Assembly: GCA_010015745.1 (NCBI GenBank)
Contig: ML978159.1
Coordinates: 310,001-374,000 of the forward strand
DNA length: 64,000 nt
Reading direction: 5' to 3'
Source of the DNA: Setomelanomma holmii
Taxonomy: Eukaryota > Ascomycota > Dothideomycetes > Pleosporales > Phaeosphaeriaceae
Shown: piece after piece, positions 11,041 to 23,366 of the stretch
How positions within the stretch are numbered: the first letter of the stretch is position 1
Layout of the letters: the number at the start of each line of letters is the position of its first letter
Position numbers and translations under genes: made by a program
Notes under the pieces: model-generated
The model's database searches: none
Told to the model about the DNA's origin: nothing
Seen by the model: the letters and a program-made list of their open reading frames with translations, nothing else

Positions 11041-12773
11041 TCAACGTGCCTCATTACGCACCTTGTAGCTTACTCGAGCGCGACACCACCCAATGATCTG
11101 GGCCGCGCCCGCATCCACCAAATCTTGACCAACTGCCTGGACATCTTTGTACGCATCGGGAGCCTCTTCCCACACCAAGTCTTTCTCGTCGCAAATTACC
11201 CATGTTCCATCGTAATCACCAGCCCTTGGCTCCAAGAGGTTTTGGCACTTATATTTGGACGACAGAGCGGACAGCGCTTTTGCACGGGACATTGCACGCC
11301 CAGCTCCGTGGGCGAGCGAGAGTGCGTTCTTCAGGCACCAAGACGTCGAAGTGGAGAAGGTGGGTTTGAGTATGAGTGTTGGTGTACCGCGCGAGCCGGG
11401 AAGAGGTAGGAGGCTGAGTGGCACTTGCGACTCTGGGTCGTAGGTCGGCGCAGCGCCTTTGCGTTGAACCCACGCGTACTTCTACTGGGCCTTGTCGAAA
11501 TTCAAGTCAACACCAGCCATAGCTGCTGTTAGTGTTGACGATGCTGCCTCGCCGGCGACAGATGAAGGCGGCGAGGGTGGCCACTTGACACGCTCCACAT
11601 TATTGTGCCAGATATCGACCACTTTGCGCGCCTGTAGAGACTTGCGAGCCTCAGCAATGGCCGTAGCGTCGGCCTTTTCGTTTCCTGCTGGGTTTGCGTT
11701 GCCTAGGTTCCAGGCTCCAGACAGGACAGAAATCGTAGTGCGATGAGATCACGGTTTGCTTTCGCCCACTGACAGGCCTTGTCGAGCTCCTTCATGTACT
11801 CGACTGCTTCTGGGCTATCTTCCTGGAAGCTAATGTGCGAGTCGGTTGTATACTTCTTCAGTATGCTGCCACCATACCCTCGGGAGCCAGAGTGGACGAG
11901 GAGCACGACATCATCTTCGCGCAGATACTTCTTCTCATCATCAGCTATGGACGACTCTTCGACGACCTGTATCTCAGCAAAGTGGTTGCCGGCACCAATG
12001 GTACCCAACGACTTGTCCCATTCTTCGCCAGCTGAGTAGCTGATGTCCTCCGCTTTTAGCCAAGCTTCACGGTGCGCTGAAGTTAGCCATGGTCCTTCGA
12101 GACCTCGTAGCGTCTCTGCTACTTTCTTGCCTTTGTCACCATCAACTTGACTTCGAGGAAGGGTCGTCTTGTAACAGGCCATGCCGCAGCCAATCAAAGG
12201 TGGGTGAATCCATCCTTGCGAAACGAATACTGCGCCAATAGGAAACTTCGTGCCTGGATGAAGATCTGGCTGGCCGACAGCATGGGCAATGCCAGGAAGA
12301 GTGTGGGCAGTGGTTTTTAGTTGAGTGACAGAAAGAGACTCGACAGGTGCTTTGGAAGCAAGAAGCTCAACTGGACAATCGAGGTTGGCGTTCGCTGTTA
12401 GGAGAAGTTAGTGATTATTCAGAGTAATTTCCTTGGCAAGGTGGTATCGAGCGCAAATGTGCTCATGTTCTTGAACACAGGGATTGACTTACCATGTACG
12501 GAGGACTTTCGCTTCACACCAACAAAGTCTTCACCAGCGGATACAAGAAGCACGACATCGTCTTTTATGTTGTGCCTCCAGCTCATGTCCGGTACCTCCG
12601 ACGAATATTCTAGTAGGCTTCTTCAGACTGAGCTTTGACTGCACGGTCTTGATGATAAGCGCGCGGATAGACGTGCTAGCTGCGGGATCAGCCAATGCAG
12701 ATGCAGGAATGAGAAGTGGTGCTTTTTGAGATTGCCTCGAGTTGAGCGTGATAGTGACGCGCGTAGCAGGCAT
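11041..12773 (-). pseudogene. Decayed RtcB/RctB-family RNA ligase
   Basis: Intact RtcB proteins join RNA 2',3'-cyclic-phosphate and 5'-OH ends using GTP and Mn. Here the start (MPATRVTITLNS) and family motifs survive: LHPGTKFPIG, LIGCGMACYKT, GTIGAGNHFAEIQ, LLVHSGSRGYGG, RKGAAPT and SLAHGAGRAMSR, which includes the guanylylation-site His region. A 98-bp intron (12395-12492) is clean. The reading frame is broken three times: a one-base shift near 12575-12585 between GGTGHEL and DDVVLLVSAGED; a shift near 11718 between LIALRFL and NLGNANPAGNEK; and an in-frame TAG at 11482-11484 just before KYAWVQRKG. No acceptable intron (the gaps are 20-43 bp) repairs these. The motifs resemble the release-factor-H-coupled RctB branch. 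Assembly error is possible, but neighbouring genes are clean. Confidence 0.8.
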
Positions 12774-14040
12774 TGTGGGCGGCCAGCCGAATCAGGAAAT
12801 GCCGAGGCGTTGAAAGTGTTTGTGTGGAAGGAAGAATTGCAAGTTGAATCTGGAGCGAAGAAGAATAGTCTCCGAAGGGAAAGACTTCTTTGTCGATGGT
12901 ATATAATAAAGTCCAAAGGGCTATGTGAAAGGCGCCAGCTCATTGTTTGTGAGGCAGTAACCTGATTGCTAGCGCGTTCGCTCACTTCGACTCATTGCTG
13001 CGCCGACACAGCCTCACCACCTCAACATCGACTTACACTACGCTCGAATCGACCTGCCTTTGAAAAGGCACCTACAGTCTCAGCAGATTCCGGGTGATGA
13101 CAGCCTCTCGCTGAGACTCGGCATGCACCACGGAAGACCAGTTCCACTCGGGTCGTTGCGCCTTCCTTCGCAGGCGAATGATCGTGCGAGGACTTTCACG
13201 GGCCTATGATTTGCTTTTGAAGTAGTTATTTCATTGCCGGTATGCATCCAAGGCGACTACCTTTATGCGCCTTAACAACATCAATATTAGCTATTAAATG
13301 AGCTCTACGGTCGCCTGCTGCCTTCCTGGACCTCATGGGCTTGACAGTTTCATCCATCCACGGCAAAACCGTTCCCTGAAGATGATGGAGTAGTGAGAAT
13401 CAGATGCTTCAGCCCGCGGTATTGTGTTGCTCATCTGTTCGATGACGACATGGCTGGGCTTGGACACATGCAAGTCTGAGATCTTTCACACGAACTCCAC
13501 CTGCTGCAAGCATCGATCTCGAAGAAGGGTAGATAAATGACAGCGGTCACAAAGATGGCCCCTAGAATCACGTCCTCTTCCAGAAATCCCAACCCAAGGG
13601 TTATCATACTGCGCCGTTTCACTGCATGATTCGGTGCGACGTTCGGAACAACACGAAATGTGTACCACCACGTCATGCAAGCCAAACCCGACAATCTGAG
13701 GAGAGGAAAATGCAAGGTCAATTTATTCAAGCCGCTGCACAGTGTTCCTGATGACGAATGAAATGGGATTTGGATGCAGGGTAATCAGAAAACGAAAGAA
13801 AGGAGGCTCGACCCAAATCTGAGCACGAAGCTGTACAAGGCCTGATGAGCTCGATATGCAGCGCATTGCATTGTGAAATGGCGAACCTGGATCGACTATC
13901 GCGACTGCCTCGTCGGCTCTCCTCATACCTCACCATGCATCAGGAAGCCACGAAGCTCAACGGTAAGCATCAATTATCGTGGCCAGCCTCTGAGATAAGA
14001 TGCTGCTCTCAACCCTCCTTTTCGCGTCTCTTCAACAACC
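12774..14040. other. Intergenic, no gene supported
   Basis: Region between the RtcB pseudogene start and the SDR gene. Only short, family-free open frames are present. The last few hundred bases probably hold the SDR promoter. Confidence 0.45.
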
Positions 14041-15176
14041 ATGGCGTCCCTTACCAACCACCTCTTCGCCATTACAGGAGCAGGGTCGGGTATAGGTCGT
14101 GCTACCGCAGAACTCCTCGCAAAGAGCGGGGCACTCCTTTCCCTGGCAGACAGGGATGGCGATGCTGTGCAACGCCTCGCCAGCAAGTTGACGGACGACG
14201 ACGTCTTTGCATACGCTCGGCAAGTCGATGTGCGGAACCGCGAGGAGGTCGAGGCATGGATTGCGAAGACGGTCGAGTACTTTGGTCGACCACTTGATGG
14301 TAAGTCAGCTGTAGACCAGATGATAAAGAGATTGTGCATCTAGAACCAAACTTTGCATCCTCATCGCTGAAGGGAAAAAAGAAATGACAAGTCACAGGCG
14401 CCGTGAACCTTGCAGGCATCTCGGGCCAGCTTGGTCCCGTGAGGGATTACGACCCTGGCGACTACGATGCGGTGTTCAGCGTAAACGTCCGAGGCACGTT
14501 CAACTGTATGTCGGCGGAGCTGCGCAATATGCGCGTCGCGAAGGGCAGCGTGGGTGGTGGCTCTATCATCAACGCGTCGTCCATCGTGGGGTTGGTGGGA
14601 AAAGCGAACACTAGTGTTTACTGCGGTAGCAAGCACGCTGTAATTGGCATCACGAAGGCTGCAGCAAGAGAAGAAGCAAGCTCGGGAATCAGGGTGAATG
14701 CTATCGCACCGTAAGTTTTTTTCCTCCCATCAATTTGGTGTTTGTTTTTCGGTTCGGAGCTACTGTTGGACATGGTTCAGAAGAGACTCCATGAACCTTG
14801 CGTTAGCCCGTTTCTTCAAAGCTCCACATACCTCGACCTTTCTTTTCCGCACTTTCTTTTCGTTATCACGGATAGTCAATCCTGCCTATCTTCAAGCTTG
14901 CGTCGACGTTGGCTAGGGTCAACGACGCGCCTTGCGCGATACAACCTCTGCCCTTGCCCCGAAGCTAGGCTAACGGTTACTCCCAGCGGCTTTGTGGACA
15001 CACCCTTGATGCACGCGCTCGACAACAAACTGGGGTTTCAACTGCCGAACAACGCTGTCCTGGGACGCCGCGCAAGACCTGACGAAGTCGCTAAGCTCAT
15101 TCGATTCCTGCTGTCCAGCGATAGCTCCTATGTTACAGGTTCGGTGTATCAGATTGATGGCGGGGAGATCTGCTGA
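14041..15176 (+). CDS. Short-chain dehydrogenase/reductase (classical SDR)
   Basis: NAD(P)-dependent oxidoreductase of unknown substrate. Exons: 14041-14299, 14398-14710 and 14987-15176, 253 residues, the usual size of a classical SDR. Visible motifs are the nucleotide-binding GAGSGIG at residues 13-19, an acidic residue after strand 2 (LADRDGD) that suggests NAD preference, NLAG near 90-93, the catalytic Ser around 147-148 (INASSIVG), Tyr161 and Lys165 in YCGSK, and the C-terminal GFVDTPL and GSVYQIDGG segments. Intron 1 is 98 bp and intron 2 is 276 bp, both long for this genome. Intron 2 ends with a good branch site (gctaac) and acceptor. Pathway unknown; no obvious partner gene is adjacent. 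Confidence 0.88.
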
Positions 15177-15873
15177 GATGCACGACTCACCCATCTTGGT
15201 TTTGGCCTTGCTGTTTTGTGGAGATGGGGAACGATGCTGAAGCAGGGCAACCGGATATAGCCAGGCTTGCGTACTCGTAGAAGGGGATCTGTCCAAGGAT
15301 GGACGCGTGGCGGGAGGAGAAGGGACCAGAGTCAGAGCAAGGAAGGAAGGGAAGTTGATGTGCAGATCTCAAGGGAATGATGACGGGCGAAGGATCAAAC
15401 GGGTTCATGGAAGGGTAGATGGAAACCCAAGTTGGTGACTTGTTGCCTTGCCTTAATGCAGAAATGGGAATGATGCCTTACAGACTTGAACGTTCGAAAC
15501 TACAACAAGCAAATGCTGTGGCACGCGTGATTCCTAACAAACTTCAGAACGCACGGTTAAATACATCCATGCACTCGCTAACTCCCGAAAGTGTTTCATG
15601 CCAAGAGAAGTAAAGACTGTTTAGCGGGGCAACGGCACGAACTCATCAAGCAAAACCATTGCCACAAAAAGAAATGATCAGACAGTCCAGCCTCAGGGAT
15701 CAACACAGACGCAAGGCGCGGATACGGGTAACGGACGGACGTTGCATTTCGCATTCGTGGAAGAACCTGTTTGGGTATCATTGCTCTCGAGCGAAAAAGT
15801 AATGTACACAAGGGTCTTGTTGATCTTTACAACGCCACAAATTATCCTCCGAGCATAATGCCGGCAGCGACGT
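15177..15873. other. Convergent intergenic region, nothing recognised
   Basis: 3' flanks of the SDR gene (plus) and azgA (minus). No domain-like reading frame, repeat or RNA gene is apparent. Confidence 0.45.
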
Positions 15874-18080
15874 TCACCTTACCTCTTTCCTCAATACCTT
15901 CTCGTTCCTAGGATTGACAGGCAACGCCTGCACAACAACCCTCTCGAGCTCCGCATTTTGGTTTGATGCCTTGCTTCCCAGGCGATCCTGATACTCCCAG
16001 CCATCGTCTTCGACGCGACTCGGGGAGACATCATGATTGCGATTGTCACGGCGACCCCGGACGTGATCTGCAAATGCCTGACTAGCCGTGTAGAACCAGG
16101 GTAATTTGCCGTGTGGCTTGACTGAATCAAGCATTAGCGCCAATTATGCCGCGACCGGCGCGCAACGGGCTCAAGGGTAAAACTTACTAGTCCAGTACTC
16201 GCGGTGGTCTTCGTCGTCGGGCACGATGCGTCCGCGAGAAACAAGTTTCGTGATGTAGATCATGCCGTTTAGTGCCGTATAGACCATAAGGCCGGCGATC
16301 AGGCCGTACGCTGCGCTGTAGCCGAAGGGGATGAACATGACTGTGACAAAGGCGGGGATTGCGTCGCCAATGTAACTCCAGTTGATGTTCGTGATTTGGC
16401 GCATCATCAGACAGCCAACCTGTGACGAGTCAGGAATAGACTTCAGAACGTTGTTGAGACCTACCAAAATAAGAGTGCAGCCGGTGGCCCATGGCGGGAT
16501 GGACGCGAAAAGCGGCGCGAAGAACATGGAAATGAGGAAGCAGATGCCGCAAGTCATGGCAGTCAAGCCCGTCTTGCCGCCTTCCGCGATACCAGCTCCT
16601 GATTCGATGACTGTTGTAGGCCAAGGTTAGTATGCTGCGACAGGGACGCCAAATGGGATGCGACGTACAAGCTGTGACAGGTGATGTACCAAGTAGAGCG
16701 CCGATGGAGATGCAGAAGGCATCAGTGCAGTAAGCAAGTGTCGAACGAGGGAAGTCTCCACTTTCCGGGTCGACTACACCAGAGAATCGAGCCATGCTGT
16801 ATAACGTTGCTGTGCAGTCGATGATGTCCACATAAAGAAACGTGAAAAGCGCCATTATGAAATTTCCAGGATCTTTTGTGATGTTCCAGTCGAGCACGTT
16901 GAGCTGCTTGATCGGGTGGAACTCAACTACCTTCTTGAAGAAGTTGAACCTGCTATCACCCGTTTGGTTATGTGGAAAGTAGGTGACTGATGTACCACGT
17001 CTGCACACGTGTCAGATTGTATTGTTGTCGCAAGTGAAGATGTAATACTCACGGCCATGAAATGATTGACACCAACAGTATACCCACGATCATAGCGCTC
17101 TTGACTTTATATGCCATGAGATATGCTGTCACGATCCCACCAGCCATGATACCAAGCCACATCTGAGATAAGTGTGAGTAATGTGCTTGCCTAAAACCTC
17201 AAACGAACTTACAGTAGGTGAAGTCATCTTATGGCTCAAGCAGACACCGTCCTTAAGATACCCCTCAGGGCAGCCTGCAATTTGTAGCGGCGTGGATGAA
17301 CCACCACTGATTGCGCCAATACCTTCCGAGCTGCTGAGACCAATTAATGCAAGGAAGAGTCCAATACCACAAGCAGCGGCAATCTTCAACGACACTGGTA
17401 TGATCTTGACCAACCATTGTCTCATGCCAATGAGTGAAAGGAAGACGAAGACGAAGCCCTCAATGAATACCGCAGTAAGCGCCAAGTTGTAAGAGATTAT
17501 GCCCGATCCGTGGTAACCCACAATTTGGTAGGCAAAGTACGCGTTCAATCCCATACCAGGAGCCAAAGCAACTGGCATGTTGGTGAGGAAGCCGAAGAGG
17601 AAAGAAGAAAAGCCTGCAATAGCTGCCGTTGCAGTCACGAGTGATCGGTTGACATCTGCTACCGAGTTAGCAGGCAAAACTAGGAGAGTAGAAGGTCTGC
17701 GCACCTTGCTTGCAAATAGCGTATTCTGCATTCTGCAAACAGAAGGGATCCGAAGCGTCATTGCACACACAGTCTCCGCCAGAGTCGGCAAGAATCGATG
17801 CCTTGACTACTTAGTAACAATGGTGTCGAAGATCAGGAATTCTTACATTCACTGCTATGATGTAGGACATCGTGAAGAAAGTAGTCAGACCAGCTCGAAG
17901 CTCGGTTGTGAACCTTGTGTTCCTGATCTCTTGCTCCTTTAGACACATCAATAGGTGCATCAGAGAAGCTTTGAGGGTAGCACTTACATGTCCACAGCCC
18001 TCGAGACGGAAGATGCGCCCAAACGTAGACGCACCTACGTAGGCATTGAGTCTGTCGGTGTGCTGTCGAATAGTCTCCAT
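15874..18080 (-). CDS. azgA: AzgA-type hypoxanthine/adenine/guanine permease
   Basis: Plasma-membrane proton symporter for purines, in the NAT-related AzgA family. Nine exons on the minus strand: 18080-17988, 17936-17847, 17801-17705, 17655-17213, 17162-17053, 17000-16669, 16610-16465, 16419-16188 and 16121-15874, giving 596 residues. Supporting segments are TRFTTELRAGLTTFFTMSYI, ADSGGDC, the PVALAPGMGLNAYFAY signature, SAMIVGILLVSIISW, GTSPVTAFIESGAGIAEGGK and REYWTIKPHGKLPWFY. Multiple hydrophobic helices run through the middle. Introns are 45-66 bp; those at 17937-17987 and 16420-16464 are multiples of three without stops, so retention would only insert residues. The C-terminal tail is hydrophilic. 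It stands alone, but its purine role echoes the ureide-like genes further right. Confidence 0.93.
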
Positions 18081-19488
18081 TGTGTTGGTGGTCGAGATGA
18101 TGGTCTGCACCAAAGATGAGACAGATCCAAAAGTATTAAATAGCAAGATCTGGAGACCTTGGGTTGGTCCTGGTTCGCCTCTACAAGGCCTCTCCAGATG
18201 TGTGGTTGCCAATTGAAGCAAACATTAGAGGCCGAATAGAAGCTGGCGACTCCGCTGAATTCAGGATATTGATACCAGATGTCAGGCCATGAATGAGGGG
18301 CAGATAATTTTCGTTGGCAAGAAGGAACAACAGCCGAGAGAAAGTTTAACGTTTCGACCAAAGATGGCTAAGATGCACGACTGCCAGACAAGCTCCAGGT
18401 GCATTAGCCAGGGACAACTGACTAGGGTGATCGAAAAAATCATCGGTTGATGAGCTGTCAACGCAAAATGACAGCATGGGTGCTTGTGCCCACGATGCAA
18501 GTGGCCCGCAAGCCATGTCCAACAGCGGGAAAGCGTGGTCGTGCAGCTGAAGTTCTGAATGTCGTACTCGAGGCGGGAGGTCTAGGCCGTAGAATGGTGG
18601 CTTGCCAAAGCGAGTCAGGGACAAGTAACCCCTGTCGACCAGATCAGGAACAGCCGAGCTGAAGATCATGACTGGAGCGAGGGCGCTTGTGCGGAACGCG
18701 AAACGACGGAAGTCAATCTCCTGCACCCTTGCGTGCAGCCTTCAACTTTGCGCCGTTTCCGCCAGCTTCTGCAGGCCTGCTGGACTGGCTAGGGTACTTG
18801 CGACTGCAGCTATTGAACCCAGTTCGATCTTCCAATATCGTCCACCCGCATCCCACCAGTTTGAGTGGCCGTCTCAGGTCGGTGGCTCTTTGCAGCACCT
18901 GACCGCTGCATGTCCTATTAGACTCGACTTATCGTTGAGGATGTGAAGTAGCCACCGGAAACCCTTGGTGACCTGAATCGATGTTAGGTGGGAATGGGGC
19001 GTACGCTTGTCCCCGTGGTACGACTTGGGCATTGAACTTCGGCCAAAAGGTTGTCACATTGGGTTCAACTACACGCGTGGTCCACGTGCAGACTAACCGT
19101 CCTCAGAGACATGATGTTGTACTTCAGTGTCTCCACGGACCGCCGGCTGGATCTGGCACAGGTACGGCAGCTTGGTGCAGTAGTGTGGACGGTCCGAGAT
19201 CTTGGAATCCGGCGTCTTCTTTACTTTTGATAAGCCAATAAGCCACGGCCGGGATTGTATGACGATTGGTTTGCCAAGGACAGCAGCCGTTATGCAGGCC
19301 ACTGCAGCGGCTGCGACACCATCTTCCCAAGATTCCTGATGGTTGTCTGACTATTCTTTGCTAGACCGTGACGCACGATCGTGCAAGCTCAGAATACTTC
19401 TCCACTCTCTTACTCGTCGTGTGCCGCGTTGGTATTGGTACTTCATTACGTGGTTGGTTCTCCACTTGATCTGCAAGAATTCAGGAAC
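18081..19488. other. Divergent intergenic region, promoters only
   Basis: 1.4 kb between azgA and the methyltransferase-like gene, which point away from each other. Open frames reach about 126 codons but show no family features. It should contain both promoters; no specific site was identified. Confidence 0.45.
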
Positions 19489-21715
19489 ATGTTTTCCGCC
19501 GATTTGTCTTGGACGGAGCCAGACACCGAGAAAGTAGGCGAGCGACGGCAGCGCAAAGCGCGTGAGCGTTCGAGTACATCCAACTCCATCAAAACTTCGG
19601 CAAGTTCCAGGAGCTCCATATCTGGCGAGAGAGAGTTATGGTGGACGTCTGGTCTTAAGAAAGCGAAGGACTTGAAACCGAACATTCTGATCAGACCGTC
19701 TTCACACCGAAGTAACAATTCAAAAAAGACGACTCGAACGACTCCGAAGAAGCCAGAGCTGCCGAACTTGAAGCTTCCAAACAGCTTAAAAGATCCTGCG
19801 CTGCAGCCACCATGGACATATGCAACCACACTTTCTCACACTTTACCTTCTGGAGCACACTTCGATCTGCCCGTCCATGAGGTACCTGAACTCGAAGGCG
19901 ATACATCGTCTGGGCGCACCGTCTCGACAGAGGCGCGCTTCTCGCGTAAGGACTTTGCGTTTTCAATTGCACCCATCGGAAGCTGAAAAGAGGACAGAAG
20001 AAAGACGCTGGGAAGTGAAGACACCAGTCAAAGCCGAGTTCGACGAGGAGGCTATTCAGCAGCAACGCAGGGCCTTAAGTTCTTCTGCGGCTGGTAGAAC
20101 AAGAGCAAGTTCTGTTGCCACGGATCGCGAGGAAACATTACCGACTGTGCAACACCACTATCCCATCAGAGAGAAAAGGTATGAGGACCCCTCTCCAATT
20201 TGATTGTGGTAGCTGACGACGGACAGGCGGCCGTGCCCAGTTATCATCGAAGGTGCACTGAACTTCGAGGCTGTAAAGCCGCGTGGTGCAGACAGAGGAG
20301 TGGCAACTACGGAGAAGGTGGAGTCCTGTTCTTTCGAGACTCTCAACCCGAAGTCAAGGCCAGAGTTCTTACCCTTGTCACAGTGGGAGTGCCTCAGCCC
20401 TCGTGGCTTGCCACAAGGTGTGCATCTAGTGCCGAAACCTCCACCGGTCAAGAAGGTTGCCGCGGCTCACAGCAGCACGCTTGAACTCACTCGTTTCCAA
20501 CGCTTCATTCGCCGAATGGAGAGTGCTGGTCCTAAGACGATCCTGGACCGACTCCAGGAAGAATGGCACGAGCATCCCGTTGAAGACGTTGATGAGGAGG
20601 TAGGTGATACAAATTTGCGCTCTCACCAGGTCGTGCAATAAACCGTGCCCCCCCAGCTCAGCCTTCTTGAACTACACTCACTCACGATTTTACAATCTTG
20701 CAACAACCTGGATGTCTTCAAGAACTTTTACAATTTCCATTTGTCACAGCGAAAAGTCTTTGGAGCCTTACAGGATGTTGTGAGAGAGTAATTCAGAAAA
20801 GGGCCTCTACTTGGTTGGGCACGAATCGTTGCATCACCTGGTGTCCTGAGACTTTTGCTGACCATATTGTAGCTGGCACTTGAAAAGCAACTTTGGCTTC
20901 TGACGGGCTTTCAGATGCAGAACTTCGGGAAGGTGCGAGTCGCTCCGAAACCGACGTGTGAGACCGGGAGGATCCTGGAACTGTATGGCAATCTATGTAA
21001 GTCGTTGCCGTGGTCTTGAGTGACCATGTTGTGCTTGTCTAACGTTCCATTAGCGGAGGTGTTTCAGATATCTGCGATGCATCCGCACCAAACGGTACAC
21101 TTCCTGACCACAAAGCCACAGCGCCCGATTACGCTTCCTGCCAATGTGTCTTACCTCACCATTCGCGAATACGGAGTGGTACCACTGCCATATCCCGAGA
21201 ACTACTTCTCCCACATCAGAGCTTCAACACTGCCGTCATTAGTTCCATCTTCGAAGTTACCAGAGCTTTTCCGCGAGTGCTATAAGCTGCTTGCGCCAGG
21301 CGGTTTGCTGGAAATCAGGATCATGGACGCTGCACCTGTACGAAAAACCACCGGTCCACTCTTGCGGACCTGGATAGAAGACAGACTCTCGGTCAATCTA
21401 GAGAGGCTCTTTCGTTGTTCGAAGCCATGCCTGCTGGTGCCAAATTGGTTGACTGATGCTGGCTTCGATCTGACGAGTCCAGAAGGCGAGGGTAACGTCG
21501 TTCTCCCCTGCGCGTACGATTCATCTGCAGCAGATGTTGACAAGGAGCTGTCGACTACTATTGGCAGGGCTCTCTGGAAAGACATCTGGGGCACCTTTGT
21601 CGACGAGACTCCGGAGGAGCCAAAGTGGTGGTGGGAGGACGCAGACATCCTGCAGGAGTGTCTCGAAAGACAGACGATACTCGAGTGTCGGGCAATGTTT
21701 GCCTACAAACAATGA
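19489..21715 (+). CDS. Conserved fungal protein with degenerate methyltransferase-like domain
   Basis: Function unknown. Exons: 19489-19945, 19998-20178, 20227-20599, 20873-20996 and 21054-21715, 598 residues. The N-terminal half is Ser/Arg/Lys-rich and probably disordered (WWTSGLKKAKDLKPNILIRP). The C-terminal third resembles class I SAM-dependent methyltransferases (Methyltransf_11 type): ILELYGN, a beta strand VHFLTT, VVPLPYPENYFSHIRAS and ECYKLLAPGGLLEIRIMD. Motif I lacks the glycine-rich ExGxGxG loop, so catalysis is doubtful. Intron 3 (20600-20872, 273 bp) is unusually long; a short open stretch inside it might be an extra exon, but joining DEE directly to LALEKQLW is in frame and looks natural. 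Exon 1 to 2 uses a GTAAGG donor and a 52-bp intron. Confidence 0.75.
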
Positions 21716-22226
21716 TCGTGGCCTCAATTTCAACACGGTCGTTCATACCGTAGCTTACTTTCCGTTCATGTATTTTAGGGATACCCAGTATGCATGTACA
21801 ATGCCTTCATATGCAATCAACAAGGTTGCAATTCATCTTCAGTCGATCTGGGGACTTCACCTGATACTGTGCCGAGGACTCGAGTTTCGTCGCGATGGTT
21901 GTTGATGCTGTCTAAATGAGGATGGTTCTTGCCCCTCTCAACCTCGCTTACACGTGATTTCGCGATACCGGCATCTTATCCGACACTGTTTCTAGACGCC
22001 AGCTTTCAGTCCGTGCGACAGTCCCCGTTTCAGCTGCAGCTGCACAACGCCTGGCCGCTGCTGAAGCGCAGCCAATCTGCAAGATCATGTCGGCACAACC
22101 GACCTCCTGTCAGCTCGCCTCAGCTCTCGCTTCTTCATTTTACCCACTGTGAAATCATCGCTTACAATCACATAAGAGCAATCGACATTCGACTAGAGTT
22201 GGACACTCTTTCGCACTACCGCAACC
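21716..22226. other. Intergenic: 3' UTR and promoter
   Basis: About 510 bp between two genes on the plus strand. It holds a pyrimidine-rich stretch before the next ATG (cttcttcatttt near 22130), common in fungal promoters. Nothing else is seen. Confidence 0.45.
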
Positions 22227-23047
22227 ATGTCCTTCTTCAACAAGATTGGAACCAAAATCGCCTTGCAGAAGGCTGGTCTTGCAAATCTCTCCCTACCTAA
22301 GGACAATCCGTTCGCTGGAGGAACCGCCAAGGGAGGACCTGATGGTACAGGAGACGGGGGCTTTGCGAATCCCTTCGCGAATATGCAATGGCCGCCCAAG
22401 GCCTTCTCGTCCTGGCAAGCTCCTCCACCGGCCTCAAACCCAGTTCGCGAGCCACCAATTATTGGCGAGAGGGCTCAATCGAACCCCAAGCTCAAGTTCC
22501 CCACAGTGGATGGGCGACCAGTCGTGGTCCTGTTTTTACGCTATTGCGGCTGCCCTTGTAAGTGCCACCGTAGCCAGAGCAATGGAGACGAGATCTACCC
22601 GCAACACGCCGAGCATGAGCTGATGTGAGCACAGTCATAGAGAAGCTTTTCCTCCAGATGCGAAGTCTAGCGAACCGGCACACTTCCATACACTTCATTG
22701 CCGTCTCCCACTGCACACAACAAGCGACAGATGAGTGGCTTCGAAAAGTGGGTGGAGGCTGGAGTGTTGACGTGGTCGTAGATCAGAATCGCGAACTCTA
22801 TCCGCTGTGGGGCTTGGGCATATCAAACTGGGGCCATTTGTTGAACCCGCGAAATGGATACAATCAGGTCATGCTTGGCAAGAACGAGGGCGTCTGGGGT
22901 CAAGCAGTTGGCAAAGGCGGCTGCCGGTGGCAGACAGGTGGAGCATATGCGATCGATGAACGGGGCATCGTGAAGTGGGGAGCTCCAATGAAGAGCGTCG
23001 ATGAAGCGATAGACTTCGAAGAAGCTTGTAAGGCATTGGGTCGCTAG
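22227..23047 (+). CDS. Peroxiredoxin-like AhpC/TSA-fold protein
   Basis: Thioredoxin-fold protein of the PRXL2/AhpC-TSA antioxidant type. Exons: 22227-22557 and 22635-23047 (77-bp intron), 247 residues. A Gly/Pro-rich N-terminal region (residues 25-75) precedes the fold. The strand VVVLFLRY leads into C107-G-C109-P-F at residues 107-111, the place of the active-site loop in these proteins. Later segments IHFIAVSHC, VDVVVDQNRELYPLWGLG and GGAYAIDERGIVKW are typical of this family, where the last pair resembles the Prx dimer/strand region. The redox role is family knowledge only; substrate and location are unknown. The splice site falls exactly inside the CGCPF loop. Confidence 0.8.
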
Positions 23048-23366
23048 TGCTGCTTCAAGGTGGTTCTGCCTTGGCGATACGAGCGCTATCGAATGATCTT
23101 GACAGCGGCACAATCCCAGCGATCCAGATGCTCCTCAACATGCATCACGATTGGGCGTTGCTCTAGAGCAATAGTCTTGCTTGAAGTGATGCTGCAATGG
23201 CAAGAGTGTGGGTCGAGTCTGAGCCAGGGGAAGCTCTGGTAACGCAATTAATTATGTGACAATCTCATGTAATGCTGCTAACTATGGTGCATCATTATGA
23301 AATCTTCAGACGAAGCGGTCGTTTAACGGCTCAGATTATCCTTCCTTGTGCTGATCGGACATCCTC
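23048..23366. other. Convergent 3' region
   Basis: Short AT-richer stretch between two convergent genes, probably their 3' UTRs. Nothing else seen. Confidence 0.45.

Noticed and set aside
12531..12640. An intron to explain the first RtcB frame shift
   Set aside because: Any GT...AG pair that restores the frame would be under 40 bp or would remove conserved residues, whereas real introns here are at least 45 bp.
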